DNA of 64,000 bases from Vanilla planifolia (Eukaryota; Streptophyta; Magnoliopsida; Asparagales; Orchidaceae). The notes below the pieces were generated by a model, which saw only the letters and a list, made by a program, of their open reading frames with translations, was not told the origin of the DNA and ran no database searches. The DNA is taken from assembly GCA_023846275.1 (NCBI GenBank), contig JAIUJO010000295.1, positions 496,001 to 560,000 of the forward strand, given 5' to 3'. This document shows positions 23,073 through 33,982 of the stretch, one piece after another. Position numbers and translations under genes: made by a program. Position 1 is the first letter of the stretch, and every line of letters starts with the position of its first letter.

Positions 23073-26000
23073 TTAAAGATAAATAATATTCTTATAATAT
23101 ATAATTTTAAAGATTATATTTTATAATGTAAATCTTTACGTTTAACATGCGATACATTGATCTTTTATATATATATATATATACTCATAAATTGGTAACA
23201 AATTATACCTTGAATAACACTCACGTAAAAAAAAATTAATTTGAATTTTTTTCGCATGAGTAATCATATATATTATGTTGTTGATATACAAAATTATATT
23301 TTGTTTTGTTATTTTTATTTTATAAATTAATATTTTGTCGTTTATTTTATAATTATAAATAAAACTAATAAATATCAAGAATAGTTTTTTTAAAAAAAAT
23401 TAAATACTTTAATATAAACTATTATTTATTAAAATAAGTATAATACGTCTTTGTTTTATATAATTATTTATTAAATCACATTTAGATTCTATACTTTTTT
23501 CAAACCATTCCTTTATTATTTAAGAAGTAAAGTAATCTTTATATTTAAAAAAAATAAAGTAAATAAATATAATTTAACTAATAGTAATGATATATCTTTT
23601 AAAAAAATTAAATCTTTCAATGTTTTATTTGATTTTTTATTTTTATGATAGTGCATTGATAAAAAAATTTAAAAAATATTTTGTAAAGAAAATAAATTTC
23701 AAAATATTTAAAATAAAAAGTAGACAATTATTCCTAATAGTGTCATTGGTTTATTAATTATCATTTATTACTAAAATAGTTGCAAATTTAATGTTGTTGA
23801 TTATGTGATGGTTTTTTGCATAATATGCTTTATGGAATAGCCACAAAATTAGTAGCCTTCCAAATTATAGCCTTTTAGGAAATTATGGTTAGCTCATGAT
23901 TTTTGCTCTATTTTGATATTTGTAATTTTTTTTATGCTTTTGCACCCATGGTAAAAACTTTTTCATTATGTGAGACAAAAAGAAAAAAATGTCTCATAGT
24001 TTTTTAATAATTATTTAAAATTTGCAAATTCTAAAGCGTTAGTTATTTTATATTTTTCATATGATACAATTTATGCAACTTTCACAAAAATATTCACCAT
24101 CGAAATTATGAAATTTGAGAAAAATTCAAAGATGGTTGATGCATGAGTTTTCTTAGTTTTTGACATCTACATAATTTGTTTTATATTGTTTTACCTAGAA
24201 TAAGTGTTGTCACATTTTCAAACCAACAAGCAAATACGTAGATTATTTGTTCTCAGGGTTTTGTTTATTGTTGAAGTATAAAATCTTGAATAATTGAATT
24301 TCGTATCTACTTTTTTGCTTAACATTTTGTAGATATAATCATATTTAAATAAAATTTATAAATAAATATATAATATTATTGGTAAATTTTATTAGTTCAT
24401 GGAAAATAACAAAATTGATGTTGGTAAATTTGATCATTAAAATGGATTCTCCTTCTTGTTTTTTATGTTAAAATAAGAGTAATTCATGCTTACGAAAAAA
24501 ATTTTAGTTGCTAGAAAGAAATTTATATTTATTTCTCATAGTAAAAACTTTTAATTTTCATTTAATTTAAAACATAAGTATTATATGAATATATGAAATT
24601 TATTTTATACAAAATAATATTGAATTTTTAAAATTTTTAATATATAAATTAATATTTTAATATTTGAATTTAAAAATAAAAAAATATAAATAATGTTCTT
24701 TTGGATTACAATTTTATTTTAGTTTGAATTTTTTTAATGATCGTTAAAAAAATTATAGATAAAATTATAAAATCTTGAAAGTTTATGCTCCTAAAACATA
24801 AAAAAAAAACTTCAAACAAGTCTTTAGTATACAAACAAAAGAAAACAATAATAACATAACATATAAATAAATAAGCAACTAGAAACCTAAGGATCATCAT
24901 TCTAACTATAAAATTAAAATATGCCTAATATTATTATAACTTAGTTACCTTAAACTAAAAGGATAAAAAAATAAATAATTAGTGTCATCACTTTATATTT
25001 CTATGATCTTATGGACCTCATTTTACTTTATATAAAGTATATTTATATTATAAGAAAAGAGGTAACAAATTAAAATAGAAAATTTAATTATTATTTTTTA
25101 GTCTAAAAATAGTTTGATTTATTAAAATATTGCATTTGTTTAATCACAATTTAGATGACATTTATCACATTAAAAATAATTTTAAATGTCTAATTATACA
25201 CTTTTATAAGCACATTGTTAAGTTTTTTAATTAAAAAATTAAAACTTAGTTTGACCAAAATAAATAATAACTTTATCCTTAAAAAATAATGAAAGAAAGA
25301 GATTTTTTTATAAAAAGTAAATACTATTTTATTCATTTTAAAATATAATTATTTTAAGAAGTCACTATACAAAATAAATTTATTAAATATATAAACTTTT
25401 TATAGCAATTTTAAAAATACGTTTTAAAACTATTATTTATTAATAAAGTTTTCATTCAAAATTATCTTTAAAAATAAACTTAAATGACAATATCTACATC
25501 ACATATTCATAGTTTTTAAAATTATTAAAAAACATTCACAAAATATTTTTGATTTTTTTTATAGATTAAATAATTTTTTAGATTTTTTTTGAATGTTTAC
25601 TCTTAGCGATAAAAAATCTAGTAAAAGACTAAAAAATTTTCTTTTCTTTAAGAAAGTGATAGGTAAAAATTTTCAAAATAAAAGATTTTTAATACAAAAA
25701 AACTAAATATATATTTAAAGTAACTCAAATGTATATTACATGAAAATTATTGTGTTTTATACAATCATCTAATAAAAGAAATTTAGTTATAATCTTTTTT
25801 ATAATAATTTTTTTTAATGAATGAAAACTCAAATCTTATTTTTAAAAATTTGCTTATTTTTAAAAAATGATACATAGTAGAATTTAATTATTATTTTAAT
25901 AAAATAGATTTTTGGAGGGTATAGAAATTATTGAAATAAAGACTTTATACTTAACTCTTTTATATAAAATAACTTGAAATAAATTTTCTAGAAATTTTTA

Positions 26001-26388
26001 ATTATGAAAAAATTAATATTTTATTATAAATATGAATAAAAATACTTTTTATGACATATATTTTTGTAAAATTTTTTTAAAAAATACTCATTTATTTATT
26101 AAACTCATACATGATATAAAAGTAATGTCTTAAGTGTCTTTCTGTTGATTTGTATAATAATTTTTTTTTCACAATAGTTGATAGAAATCATGATTAAAAT
26201 TAATTGTATTTAACAAATAAACATTACACTTTTTAGTTTTGGAATAAAACTAAGTTTTAAAAAGTTAAAAAAATTTTATCGTTAAAAGGTATTAATTTTA
26301 AATTAAATCCTTTTCTAATATTCATGTTTGCGATACAATTGATGATAGGAAGTACGTGACGCTCCAAGATTAAGAAACATAACAATAA
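23071..26388. repeat. AT-rich island of higher-order repeat, copy A (3.3 kb)
   Basis: Abrupt change to very AT-rich complex sequence with no pentamer structure. The first about 80 bp (TTTTAAAGATAAATAATATT onward) repeat the left arm of the foldback. An (AT)n run at 23166-23183 follows, then about 3.2 kb of AT-rich sequence. It ends with GATGATAGGAAGTACGTGAC, a CTCCAAGATTAAGAAACATA tail and then TAGAG repeats. It aligns along its length with 33857-37246 and, with big gaps, with 46112-47386. Open frames are short and compositionally AT-driven, with no recognised domain. It behaves as an integral part of the tandem unit, being shared at the same position with the same ends. It may descend from an old insertion. 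The family is unknown to me. Confidence 0.85.
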
Positions 26389-28295
26389 AGTGGAGTAGAG
26401 TAGTGTATAGTAAAGCAAAGTAGAGTAGAGCAACATAGAGTGGAATATAACAAAGTAGAGTAGAGCAAAATAGAGTAGAGTAGAATATAGCAGAGTGAAG
26501 TAGAGTAGAGTAGAGTAGAGTAGTGCTAAGATATGCTAGAGTATAATAGAGTGAAGTAGAGTTGAGTAGAGTAACATAAGGCTATGCTTGGTTAAGCTAT
26601 GCTATGTTTGACTAAGCTAGGTTAGGGTAGAGTATAGTAGAGAAGGTTAGAATTGAGTAGAGTAGAGTAAGGCTAAGCTAGGCTAAGTTAGGCTAGGTTA
26701 TGCTAAGCTAGGCTAGGATAGCGTAGAGTACAGTAGAGTAGATTAGATTATAGTAGAGTAAAGAAGACTATAATAGAGTATAGTAGTGTAGAGTAGAGTA
26801 AGGCTAGGCTAGGCTAGGTTAGGTAAGGTTAGGCTAGGCTAAGCTTGCCAAGGGTAGGCTAGAGTATAGTAGAGTACAATAGAGTGGAGTAAAGCAAAGT
26901 ATAGCTGAGTAAATTAGAATAAGCTGAGTAAATTAGAATAAGATAATGCTAAGCTAAGGTAAGCTAGCCTAGGCTAAAGTAGAGAAGAGCAAAGTATAGT
27001 AGCATACGATTACATTAAGCTAAACTAGGCTAGATAAGAATAAAGTAGAGTGGAGTAGAGTATAGTAGAGTAGGGTAGAGTAAGGCTAGGTTAGGCTTGG
27101 CTAGGTTAAGTTAGGCTAGGTTAAGTTAGCCAAGGCTAGGCTAAGCTAAGCTAGGCTAGGTTAGAGTAGGCTATTATAGAGTAGTGTAGAGTAGAGTAGA
27201 ATAGAGCAGAGTAAAGCAGAGCAGAGTAGTGTAGAGTAGAGAAGAGTGGAGTAGAGAAGAGTAGAGTAGAGCAGAGTAGAGAAGAGCAGACAAAGTAGAG
27301 TAGAGTAGAGCATATCAAAGTAGAGTTGAGAAGAGAAATATAAAGCAAAGCAAAGCATAGCAGAGCAAGGTAGAGCATAGTGGAGTAGAGTAGTATTAAG
27401 CTATGCTAGGTAAGGTTAGAGCAAAAAAGAGCAAAGTTGAGTAGAGAGGAATAAATTAAACCAAAGCTAATTAGAGTAGAGTATAGAAAAGTAGAGTAGA
27501 GTAAGGCTATGCTAGGTTGGAATGGGCTAAGCTAAGCTAAGTTAGACGAAGCTAGGATAAGTTAGAGAAGGGTAGAATAGATTAGATTAGAACAGAGTAT
27601 AGAATAGTAGGGTAGAGTAAAGTAGAGTAAAGTAAAGTAGTGCTACGTTAGGTTAAGCTAAGAAATAATATAATAGAGTGAATTAGGGCAGAGTAGCATA
27701 AGATTAAGTTAAGCTAGGCTATCTTATTCTACTTTAGGCTAGAGTAGTGTAGAGTAGAGTTGAGTAGAGTAAGGTTAGGTTGGGCTTGGTTAGGCTAAGC
27801 TAAGCAAGGTTGGGGAAGGCTAGGCGAAGGTAGTCAAGCATAGAGTAGAGTAGCATAGAGTAGAGTAGCATAAGATAAGATAGGGTAGGGTTGGATAGGG
27901 TAAAGTAGGGTAAAATAGAATAGAGTACAACAGTGTAGTGAAAAATAGAGTAGAGCAGTGCAGAGCAGATGAGATGAGAGGAGAGGAGAGTAGAGTAAAA
28001 ATAGTGTAGAGTACTATTGCATAAGGTAGGGTAGGGTTGGATAGGGTAGGATTGGGTAGGGTAGGGTTGGGTTGGACAGAGTTGTGTAGTAGTAGACTAG
28101 AGCAATGTAGAGCTAAGTAGAGTATGGTTGGGCTAGGCTCGACTAGGCTAACCTAGAGGAGAATAGAGTAGAGAAGATTGTAGTGGAATAAAGTAGAGTA
28201 GAGTAGACGAAGGTAGACTAAAGTGTAGTAGAGTAGAGTAGAGTTTAGTAGAATAGAGTGAAGAAGCATAAGATAGGGTATAGTAAGACAAGGTA
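26389..28295 (-). repeat. Pentanucleotide array after AT island A
   Basis: TAGAG and TAGGC blocks of minus polarity, with some TAGGG toward the right. It contains the recurring motif TATAATAGAGTGAAG (26539-26553), seen again in later units. Colinear with 37247-39290. No gene. Confidence 0.9.
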
Positions 28296-28722
28296 GCTTA
28301 ACCTTACTCTACCCTACTCTACTCTAACCTAATGTAGCTTAATCTTACTCTACTCTACTCTACTCTACTTTACTATACTATACTCTAGCCTAGCCTTACA
28401 TTATGTACCCTAGTAAATCCTATGCTACTCTACTTAACCCTACTTCACTTTATTATGCTCTAGCCTAGCCTTGCTTAGTAATACTCTACTCTTCCCTACT
28501 CTTTCCTACTATGCTCTACTCTAATCTTCTCTCTTCTACTCTAACTTAGCTTTGCCTAGCCTAGCCTATCTTAGCCTAACCTAACCTAACCTAGCCTAGC
28601 CCTACTCTACTCTACTCTACTCTAGTCTACTCTAATCGGGCATCACCTAGCTTACCACAACCTAGCCTATCAGAACTCTACTCTACTCTACACTGCCTTA
28701 CTATACCTTACCCCACCCTAGT
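28296..28722 (+). repeat. Inverted pentamer patch (micro-inversion in copy B)
   Basis: For about 427 bp the array switches to CTCTA/CCTAG (plus) polarity, with sharp edges on both sides. Read in reverse complement, it matches 39902-40320 of copy C nearly landmark for landmark. Examples are TAGGGTGGGGTAWGGTATAG, GGTGATGCYCGAYTAGA, GCTAAGTTAGAGTAGAAGAG and CATAATAAAGTGAAGTA. Copy D (about 49868-50340) has this stretch in the same orientation as C, so the B state is the derived one. Confidence 0.85.
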
Positions 28723-31700
28723 AGAATATAGTAGAATAGAGCAAAGTAGAGTAGAGAAGAGTAGAGTAGTGTGGAGTACTATAGCATAACATAGTGTAGG
28801 GTAGGGTAAGGTATAAAGTATGATAGGGTAGGGTAGAGTATGACAAGATAGGATAGGGTATTCTAGGGTAGGATAGGATATAGTAGAAAAGAGTAGAGCA
28901 GAGTTGAGTAAAGTAGGGCTAAGCTTGGCTAGGCTTATAATGGCTAAGCTGAGCTAAGAAGGGCTTCGCTAGGCTTGGCTAGAGTAGTGTAGAGTATAGT
29001 ATAGTAGAGTAAAATATAGTAGAGTAGAGTAGACTAGAGATGAATAGATTAGAGTAGAGTATAATTGGGTAGAGTAGATAAGAGTAGATTATAGTATAGT
29101 ATAGTAGAGTAGCGTAGTGTAGAATAGAGTAGAGTAGAGTAAAAAGTAATTCTAAGCTAAGCTAGGCTAGAGTATAATAGAGTAAAGTAGAGTAAAATAG
29201 AGTAGCAGAGGGCTAGGCTAGGCTAGTCTAGATTAGGCTAGGTTAGGTTATAGTAGAGTAGAGTAGAGTAGAATAAAATATAATAAAGTGGAGTAGAATA
29301 GATTAGGATTGAGTAACCTATGGTAGAGTAGAATAGAGTAGAGTATAATAGAATTAAGTAGAGTAAGGTAGAGTAGAGTAGAGTAGAGTAGAGTAGAGCA
29401 GAGTAAAGTAATACTAGGCTATGTTATGCAAGGCTAAAGTACAATAGAGTAATGTAGAATAGAGTGGAGTAGTAAAGGGTTAGGCTAGGCAAAGCTATGT
29501 TAGGCTAGGTTTGGTTACAATAGAATAGAGTAGAATAGAGTAGAGTAGAGTTGAGTAGAGTAGAGTAGAATAGATAATAGAGTATAGTAGTGTAGAGTAG
29601 GGTATATTAATGTTGAACAAAGTAGAGTATATTAGAGTAGAGTAGAGTAGAGCAGAATAGAGTGGAGTATAATGGAGTAGAGTAGAGTAGAGTAAAGTAT
29701 AGTAGAGTAAGATAGGGTAGGGTAGGGTATGATAAAGTAGGGTAGAGTAGAGTAGAGTAGAGTAGAGTAGAGTAGAGTAGAGAAGAGGAGAGGAGAGGAG
29801 AGTGCACTATTATAGAGTATAATAATATAAGATAGGGTAGAGTAAGGAAGAGTAGAGTAGAGTTGAGTAGAGTTAGGTTAGGTTAGGCTTGGTTAGACTA
29901 TGGTAGAGTATTGTAAAGAAGAGTAGAGTAGAGTATAATAGCATAGAGTATAATGTAATACAGTACAATACAGTTGAGTAGATTAGAGTAAAGTATAGTA
30001 TAGTTTAATAAAGTATAGTAGAGTATAGTAGGGCTAGGTTAGGCTAGGCTAAGTTAAGCTAGGAAATGTTAGGCTAGACTAGGCTAAGGTAAGCTAGAGT
30101 AGGGTAGAATAGAGTAGAGTAGGAAAGAGTGGACTTTAGTAAAGTATAGTCGAGTGGAGTAGAATAGGTTATGGTATGGAATGGTAGTGTAGGGTAGGGT
30201 AGGGTGTAGTAGTATGGAGTACAACAAAATATAATAGAGTAGAGTATAGAAGAGTAGAGAAGAGTAGAGTAGTGTAGTGTAGTGCATAGCAACATAGAGT
30301 AGAGAAGAGTAGAATAGAGGAGAGGAGAGGAGAAGAGAAGAGTTTAGAGTTGATTAAAGTAAAGTAGAGTAGAGTAGTGTATTATAGGGTAGATTATGGT
30401 TGTATAAGCGAGAGTTGAGTAAAATATAGTATAGTAGAGTTAATTAGATGTTGGTTAGCTAGGCTAAAATTTAGTAGAGCAAAGCAGAGTATAGTAGAGT
30501 AGAATCGAGTAGAGTAGAGTAGAGTAGTGTAAAATAAGGTAGAGTAGAGTAGTTTAAGGTAGGGTAGGGTACGATAGAATTGGGTGATGTTGGGTAGGGT
30601 AGGGTAATGTAGGATAGGGTAGAGTTGAGTAGAGTAGAGTATAGTAGAGTATAATAGAGTAAAGTAGAGTAGACTCGAGTAGTGTACAGTAGAGTATAGT
30701 GGAGTAGAGCTAGGTTCGTCTAGGTTAGGCTAAGCTAAGCTAGTCTAGGCTAGAAGAGTCTAAGCTAAGCTAGGGTAGGCTAGAGTAGAGTAAAGTGGAG
30801 TAGAGTGTAGTAGAGTCGAGTAGAGTAGAGAAAGATAGGGTCGAGTAGAGTAGGGTATGTAGGGTAGGGTAGGGTAGGGTAAGGTAAGGTAGGGTAAGGT
30901 AGGGTAGGGTAGGGTTGATTATGGTACAATGAAGTAAGGTAAGGTAGAGTAAAGTAGAGTAGAGTTAGGTTCAACAAAGTTTGGCTAGCCTAGGCTAGGC
31001 TAGAGAAGAGTAGACAAGAGCATACTAGAGTAGAGTCAGGCTAGGTTAGGTTAAGTTAGGCTAGGCTAAGCTAAGTTAAGCTAAGCTAGAGCAGAGAAGA
31101 GGAGAGAAGAGCAGAGCAAATCATATTATGGTAGGACAGAGTAGAGTAGAGTAGCGTAGTGTTAGGCTAGGCTAGATAAGGCTTGAGTATAATAGAGTTA
31201 AGTGGAGTAGAGTAGAATAACATAGGATTAGCTAGGCTATACCATGTTAAGCTAAGTTAGGCTGGAGTAGAGTAGAGTGGAGTATAGTAGAGTAGAGTAA
31301 AGTATAATAAGGTAAGGCTAAGTTAGGCTAGTCTAGGCTAAGCTAGGCTAGAGAAGAGTAGAATAGATTAGACTAGAGTAGAGGAGAGTTGAGTAGTGTA
31401 GAGTAGAGTAGAATATAGTAAAGTAGAATAGAGTATAGTAGGGTAGAGTAGAGTAAAGTAGAGTAGAGTAGAGTAGAGTAGAGTAGAGTAGATTAGCATA
31501 GTGTAGTGTAAGGTAGGGAAGGGTAGGGTTAGGTAGAATAGGGTAAAGATTGGTAGGCTAAAGTAGAGTAGAGTAGCAAAGGATAGGGTAGGGTAGGGTA
31601 AAAGTAGAGAAGTGCTAAGTTAAGCTAGGTTAGGCTAGAGTAGAGTAGAGTAGAGTGGAGTAGAGTAGAGTAGGGAAGAGCAAGGTTGGATTAGGCTTGA

Positions 31701-32144
31701 CTGGGGTAAGCAAGGCTAAGGTAAGTTAGGCTAGGCTAGGGTAGACTATGGTAAGCTACTGTAGAGTAAAATAGAGTAGAGTGTAGTATAACAGAGTATA
31801 CTAGAGTAGAGTAGAGTAGTGTATAGTAGTAAAGGATGGGGTACGATATGATAGGGTAGGGTAGGAAAGTGTAACGTAGGGGAGGGTATGGTAGGATAAG
31901 GTTGGGTAGAGTAGAGTAGTGTAGAGTAAGGTGGAGTAAAGTAGAGTAGAGTATAGCAGAGTAGAGATAGGTTAGGGTATGTTAGGCTTGGCTAAGCAAG
32001 GCTAAGCAAGGTTAGTCTCATCTAGGCTAGGCTAGGGTAGGCTAAAATAGAGTAGAGTAGAGTAGCATAAGATAGGGTAAGGTACGAAAGGATAAAGTAT
32101 GTTTCGATAAGGTAGGGAAGAGTAGAGTTAGGTATGTAATGTAA
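28723..32144 (-). repeat. Pentanucleotide array of copy B, middle part
   Basis: TAGAG, TAGGC and TAGGG blocks of minus polarity, colinear with copy A from 16.3 kb and copy C from 40.4 kb. A GAGGA-rich patch at 29782-29806 is shared with 17110-17132. At about 31555 the sequence jumps from the equivalent of 18.9 kb in copy A to that of 20.7 kb. No gene. Confidence 0.9.
30862..30879 (+). other. G-quadruplex motif
   Basis: GGGTAGGGTAGGGTAGGG within a TAGGG block of copy B. Confidence 0.75.
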
Positions 32145-32308
32145 GGTTCATTACAATTCGGTTTGATTCCATTTGGATGGGATCGTTTATGTTTAGTTCT
32201 CTTCGGTTCCATTCGATTTGGTTCAGTTCGGTTCGTTTCAATTTGGTTTAAATCGTGTTAGTTCTGTTCCATTCGTTTTGGTTTGGTACAATTCGATTTG
32301 GTTTGATA
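32145..32308 (+). repeat. GGTTC/GGTTT pentamer array, copy B no. 1
   Basis: Starts GGTTCATTACAATTCGGTTT and includes GGGATCGTTTATGTTTAGTT, the same off-register stretch as at 21336-21352 in copy A. This is strong evidence that the two arrays share descent. Confidence 0.9.
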
Positions 32309-32583
32309 GAGGTACAGTGGCGTAGGGTAGGGTAGTGTAGGGTAAGGCTAGGTAGGGTAGGGTAGGGTAGGGCAACGTATGGGAGGGTAGGGTAGAGTAA
32401 AATAGGGTAAGGTGGAGTAGAGTAGAGTAGAGTAGAGTTAGGTTATGCTAGTCTAGGTTAGGCTAAGTAAGCCTAGGCTATGGTAGGCTAGGCTACATTA
32501 GGCTATGGTAGGCAAGAGTAGAGTAGAGTAGAGTAGTAGGGTAGGGTAAGATCAGAAGGGTAGGATAGGGTAAGGGAGGGTAG

Positions 32584-32712
32584 TGTTCGACTCGGTTCAG
32601 TTTAGTTGAGATTTGATCGGTTTGGTTTGGTTTGGTTCGGTTTGGTTTAGGTTTGGTTCGGTTCCATTCATTTCGGTTTGATTTGGTTTGGTTTGGTTTG
32701 GTTCGGTTCGAT
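32584..32712 (+). repeat. GGTTC/GGTTT pentamer array, copy B no. 2
   Basis: About 130 bp of GGTTT/GGTTC pentamers, longer than its copy A counterpart (82 bp), so the array expands and contracts between units. Confidence 0.88.
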
Positions 32713-33071
32713 AGAGTTGAGTACAGTAGGGAATGGTAGGGTAGGGCAGGGTTGTGTAACGTAATGGAGGGTATGCTAGGAAGGGTAGGGTAGAGTAGAG
32801 CAGAGTAGAGTAGAGTATAGTAGAGTATAGTAAAGTAGAGTTGAGCATAACAAAATAAAGCTAGGTTAGGCTAGTAGGGTAGGATAGGATAGGGTAGAGT
32901 AGAACAGAGTAGAGTATATTAGAGTATAGTAAAGTAGAATGGAGCATTGTAGAGTAGAACTAGGTTAGGCTAGGCTAGGCTAGGATAGGTTACAGTAGAA
33001 TAGAGTAGAGTAGCATAAGGTAAGCTAGGATACGGTATGTAGGGCAAGATACGGTAGCCTAAGGTTGGGTG

Positions 33072-33235
33072 GGGTTCGATTCAATTCGGTTCAGTTCGGT
33101 TCGGATATTTTCGGTTTAGTTCGGTTCGATTTGGTTCGGTTCGGTTTAGTTTTGTTCGTTTGGTTCGGTTTGGTTTGATTTGGTTAGGTTCAGTTTGGTT
33201 TGCTTTGGTTTGGTTTGTCATTGTTTGGTTTGGTC
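33072..33235 (+). repeat. GGTTC/GGTTT pentamer array, copy B no. 3
   Basis: Opens GGTTCGATTCAATTCGG and grades to GGTTTGG, then runs directly into the foldback palindrome. Confidence 0.9.
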
Positions 33236-33257
33236 TTAAAAATAAATAATATTCTTA

Positions 33258-33413
33258 TAATATATAATTTTAAAGATTATATTTAATAATGTTAATCTTT
33301 ATGTTTAACATACTATACATTGATCTTTTACATATATATATAAAATATCAATGTATCGTATGTAAAACATAAAGATTAACATTATAAAATATAATCTTTA
33401 AAATTATATATTA
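33258..33413. repeat. Near-perfect AT-rich palindrome (foldback element), copy B
   Basis: Arms of 73 bp each, 33258-33330 and 33341-33413, are reverse complements with about four mismatches. They are separated by a 10-nt spacer, CATATATATA. The arm sequence (TAATATATAATTTTAAAGAT onward, then TTAATCTTTATGTTTAACAT) is the same as the first about 75 bp of the large AT islands at 23090, 33885 and 46135. The element is thus an inverted duplication of the AT island's left end, or a foldback element from which the island's end derives. No coding capacity. Confidence 0.92.
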
Positions 33414-33696
33414 AAGTAGAGTAGAGTAGAGTAGAGTATAGTAGAGTATAGCAAAGTAAAGTTGAGCATATCAGAGTAGAGCTAGGTTAGGCTATTAGGG
33501 TAGGGTAGGGTAGAGTAAAGCAGAGTAGAGTAAAGTATTGTAGAGTATAGTAAAGTAGAGTTGAGCATAGCAGAGTAGAGCTAGGTTAGGGTAAGCTAAG
33601 CTAAGCTAGGTTAGGATAGGTTAGAGTAGAATAGAGTAGCATAAGGCAGGGTAGGATAAGGTATGTAGGTCAAGATAGGGTAGGGTAAGGTTTGGT
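33414..33696 (-). repeat. Short pentamer spacer between palindrome and last GGTTC array, copy B
   Basis: TAGAG, TAGGC and TAGGG pentamers of minus polarity, the counterpart of 22543-22861 in copy A. Nothing else seen. Confidence 0.85.
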
Positions 33697-33860
33697 GGGG
33701 TTCGATTCTATTCGGTTCAGTTTGGTTCAGAATATTTCGGTTCGATTCGATTCGATTTGGCTCGGTTTGGTTCGGTTCGGTTAGGTCTGGTTTGGTTTGG
33801 TTTAGTTTGGTTCGGTTTTTCTTTTCTTTGGTTTGTTTCCTCTTGGTTTGGTTAGGTTTT
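33697..33860 (+). repeat. GGTTC/GGTTT pentamer array, copy B no. 4
   Basis: Opens GGTGGGGTTCGATTCTATTC, as in copy A nos. 3 and 4, and ends at the AT island with GGTTTGGTTAGGTTTTAAAA. Confidence 0.9.
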
Positions 33861-33947
33861 AAAAATAAAAAATATTCTTATAATATATAATTTTAAAGAT
33901 TATATTTTATAATGCTAATCTTTACGTTTAACATATGATACATTGGT

Positions 33948-33982
<35 letters not shown>

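Larger units (their letters stand above)
14236..26388 (-). repeat. Higher-order repeat copy A (left-truncated, about 12.2 kb)
   Basis: This is the first of the central higher-order units. It comprises pentamers of minus polarity, four GGTTC/GGTTT arrays, a short foldback and then an AT-rich island. Landmarks shared with copies B and C include the GGGCTAGG motif after AGTAACAGA or its variants (16320 here, 29205 in B, 40965 in C) and AGAGCTAGGTTCGTCTAGG (about 18087 here, 30707 in B). The first GGTTC array (21302 here, 32145 in B, 44966 in C) is also shared. Copy A retains a segment of about 1.8 kb (18.91-20.70 kb) that B lacks. The left end is cut at the LTR-like element, so its true start is unknown. 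Confidence 0.75.

Noticed and set aside
22855..23086. Gly-Ser-Val-Arg-Phe repeat open frames over GGTTC arrays (also 45893-46117)
   Set aside because: Frame-independent products of the GGTTC pentamer. No supporting gene structure.
23142..23378. Small AT-rich open frames in the AT islands (also 24706-24900 and 34048-34263)
   Set aside because: Ile/Lys/Asn/Phe-rich composition expected from AT-rich DNA. The frames are not conserved between the aligned islands A and B.
28296..28722. Transposon insertion carrying opposite-polarity satellite
   Set aside because: The patch aligns to the colinear segment of copies C and D in reverse complement, so inversion in place explains it better.
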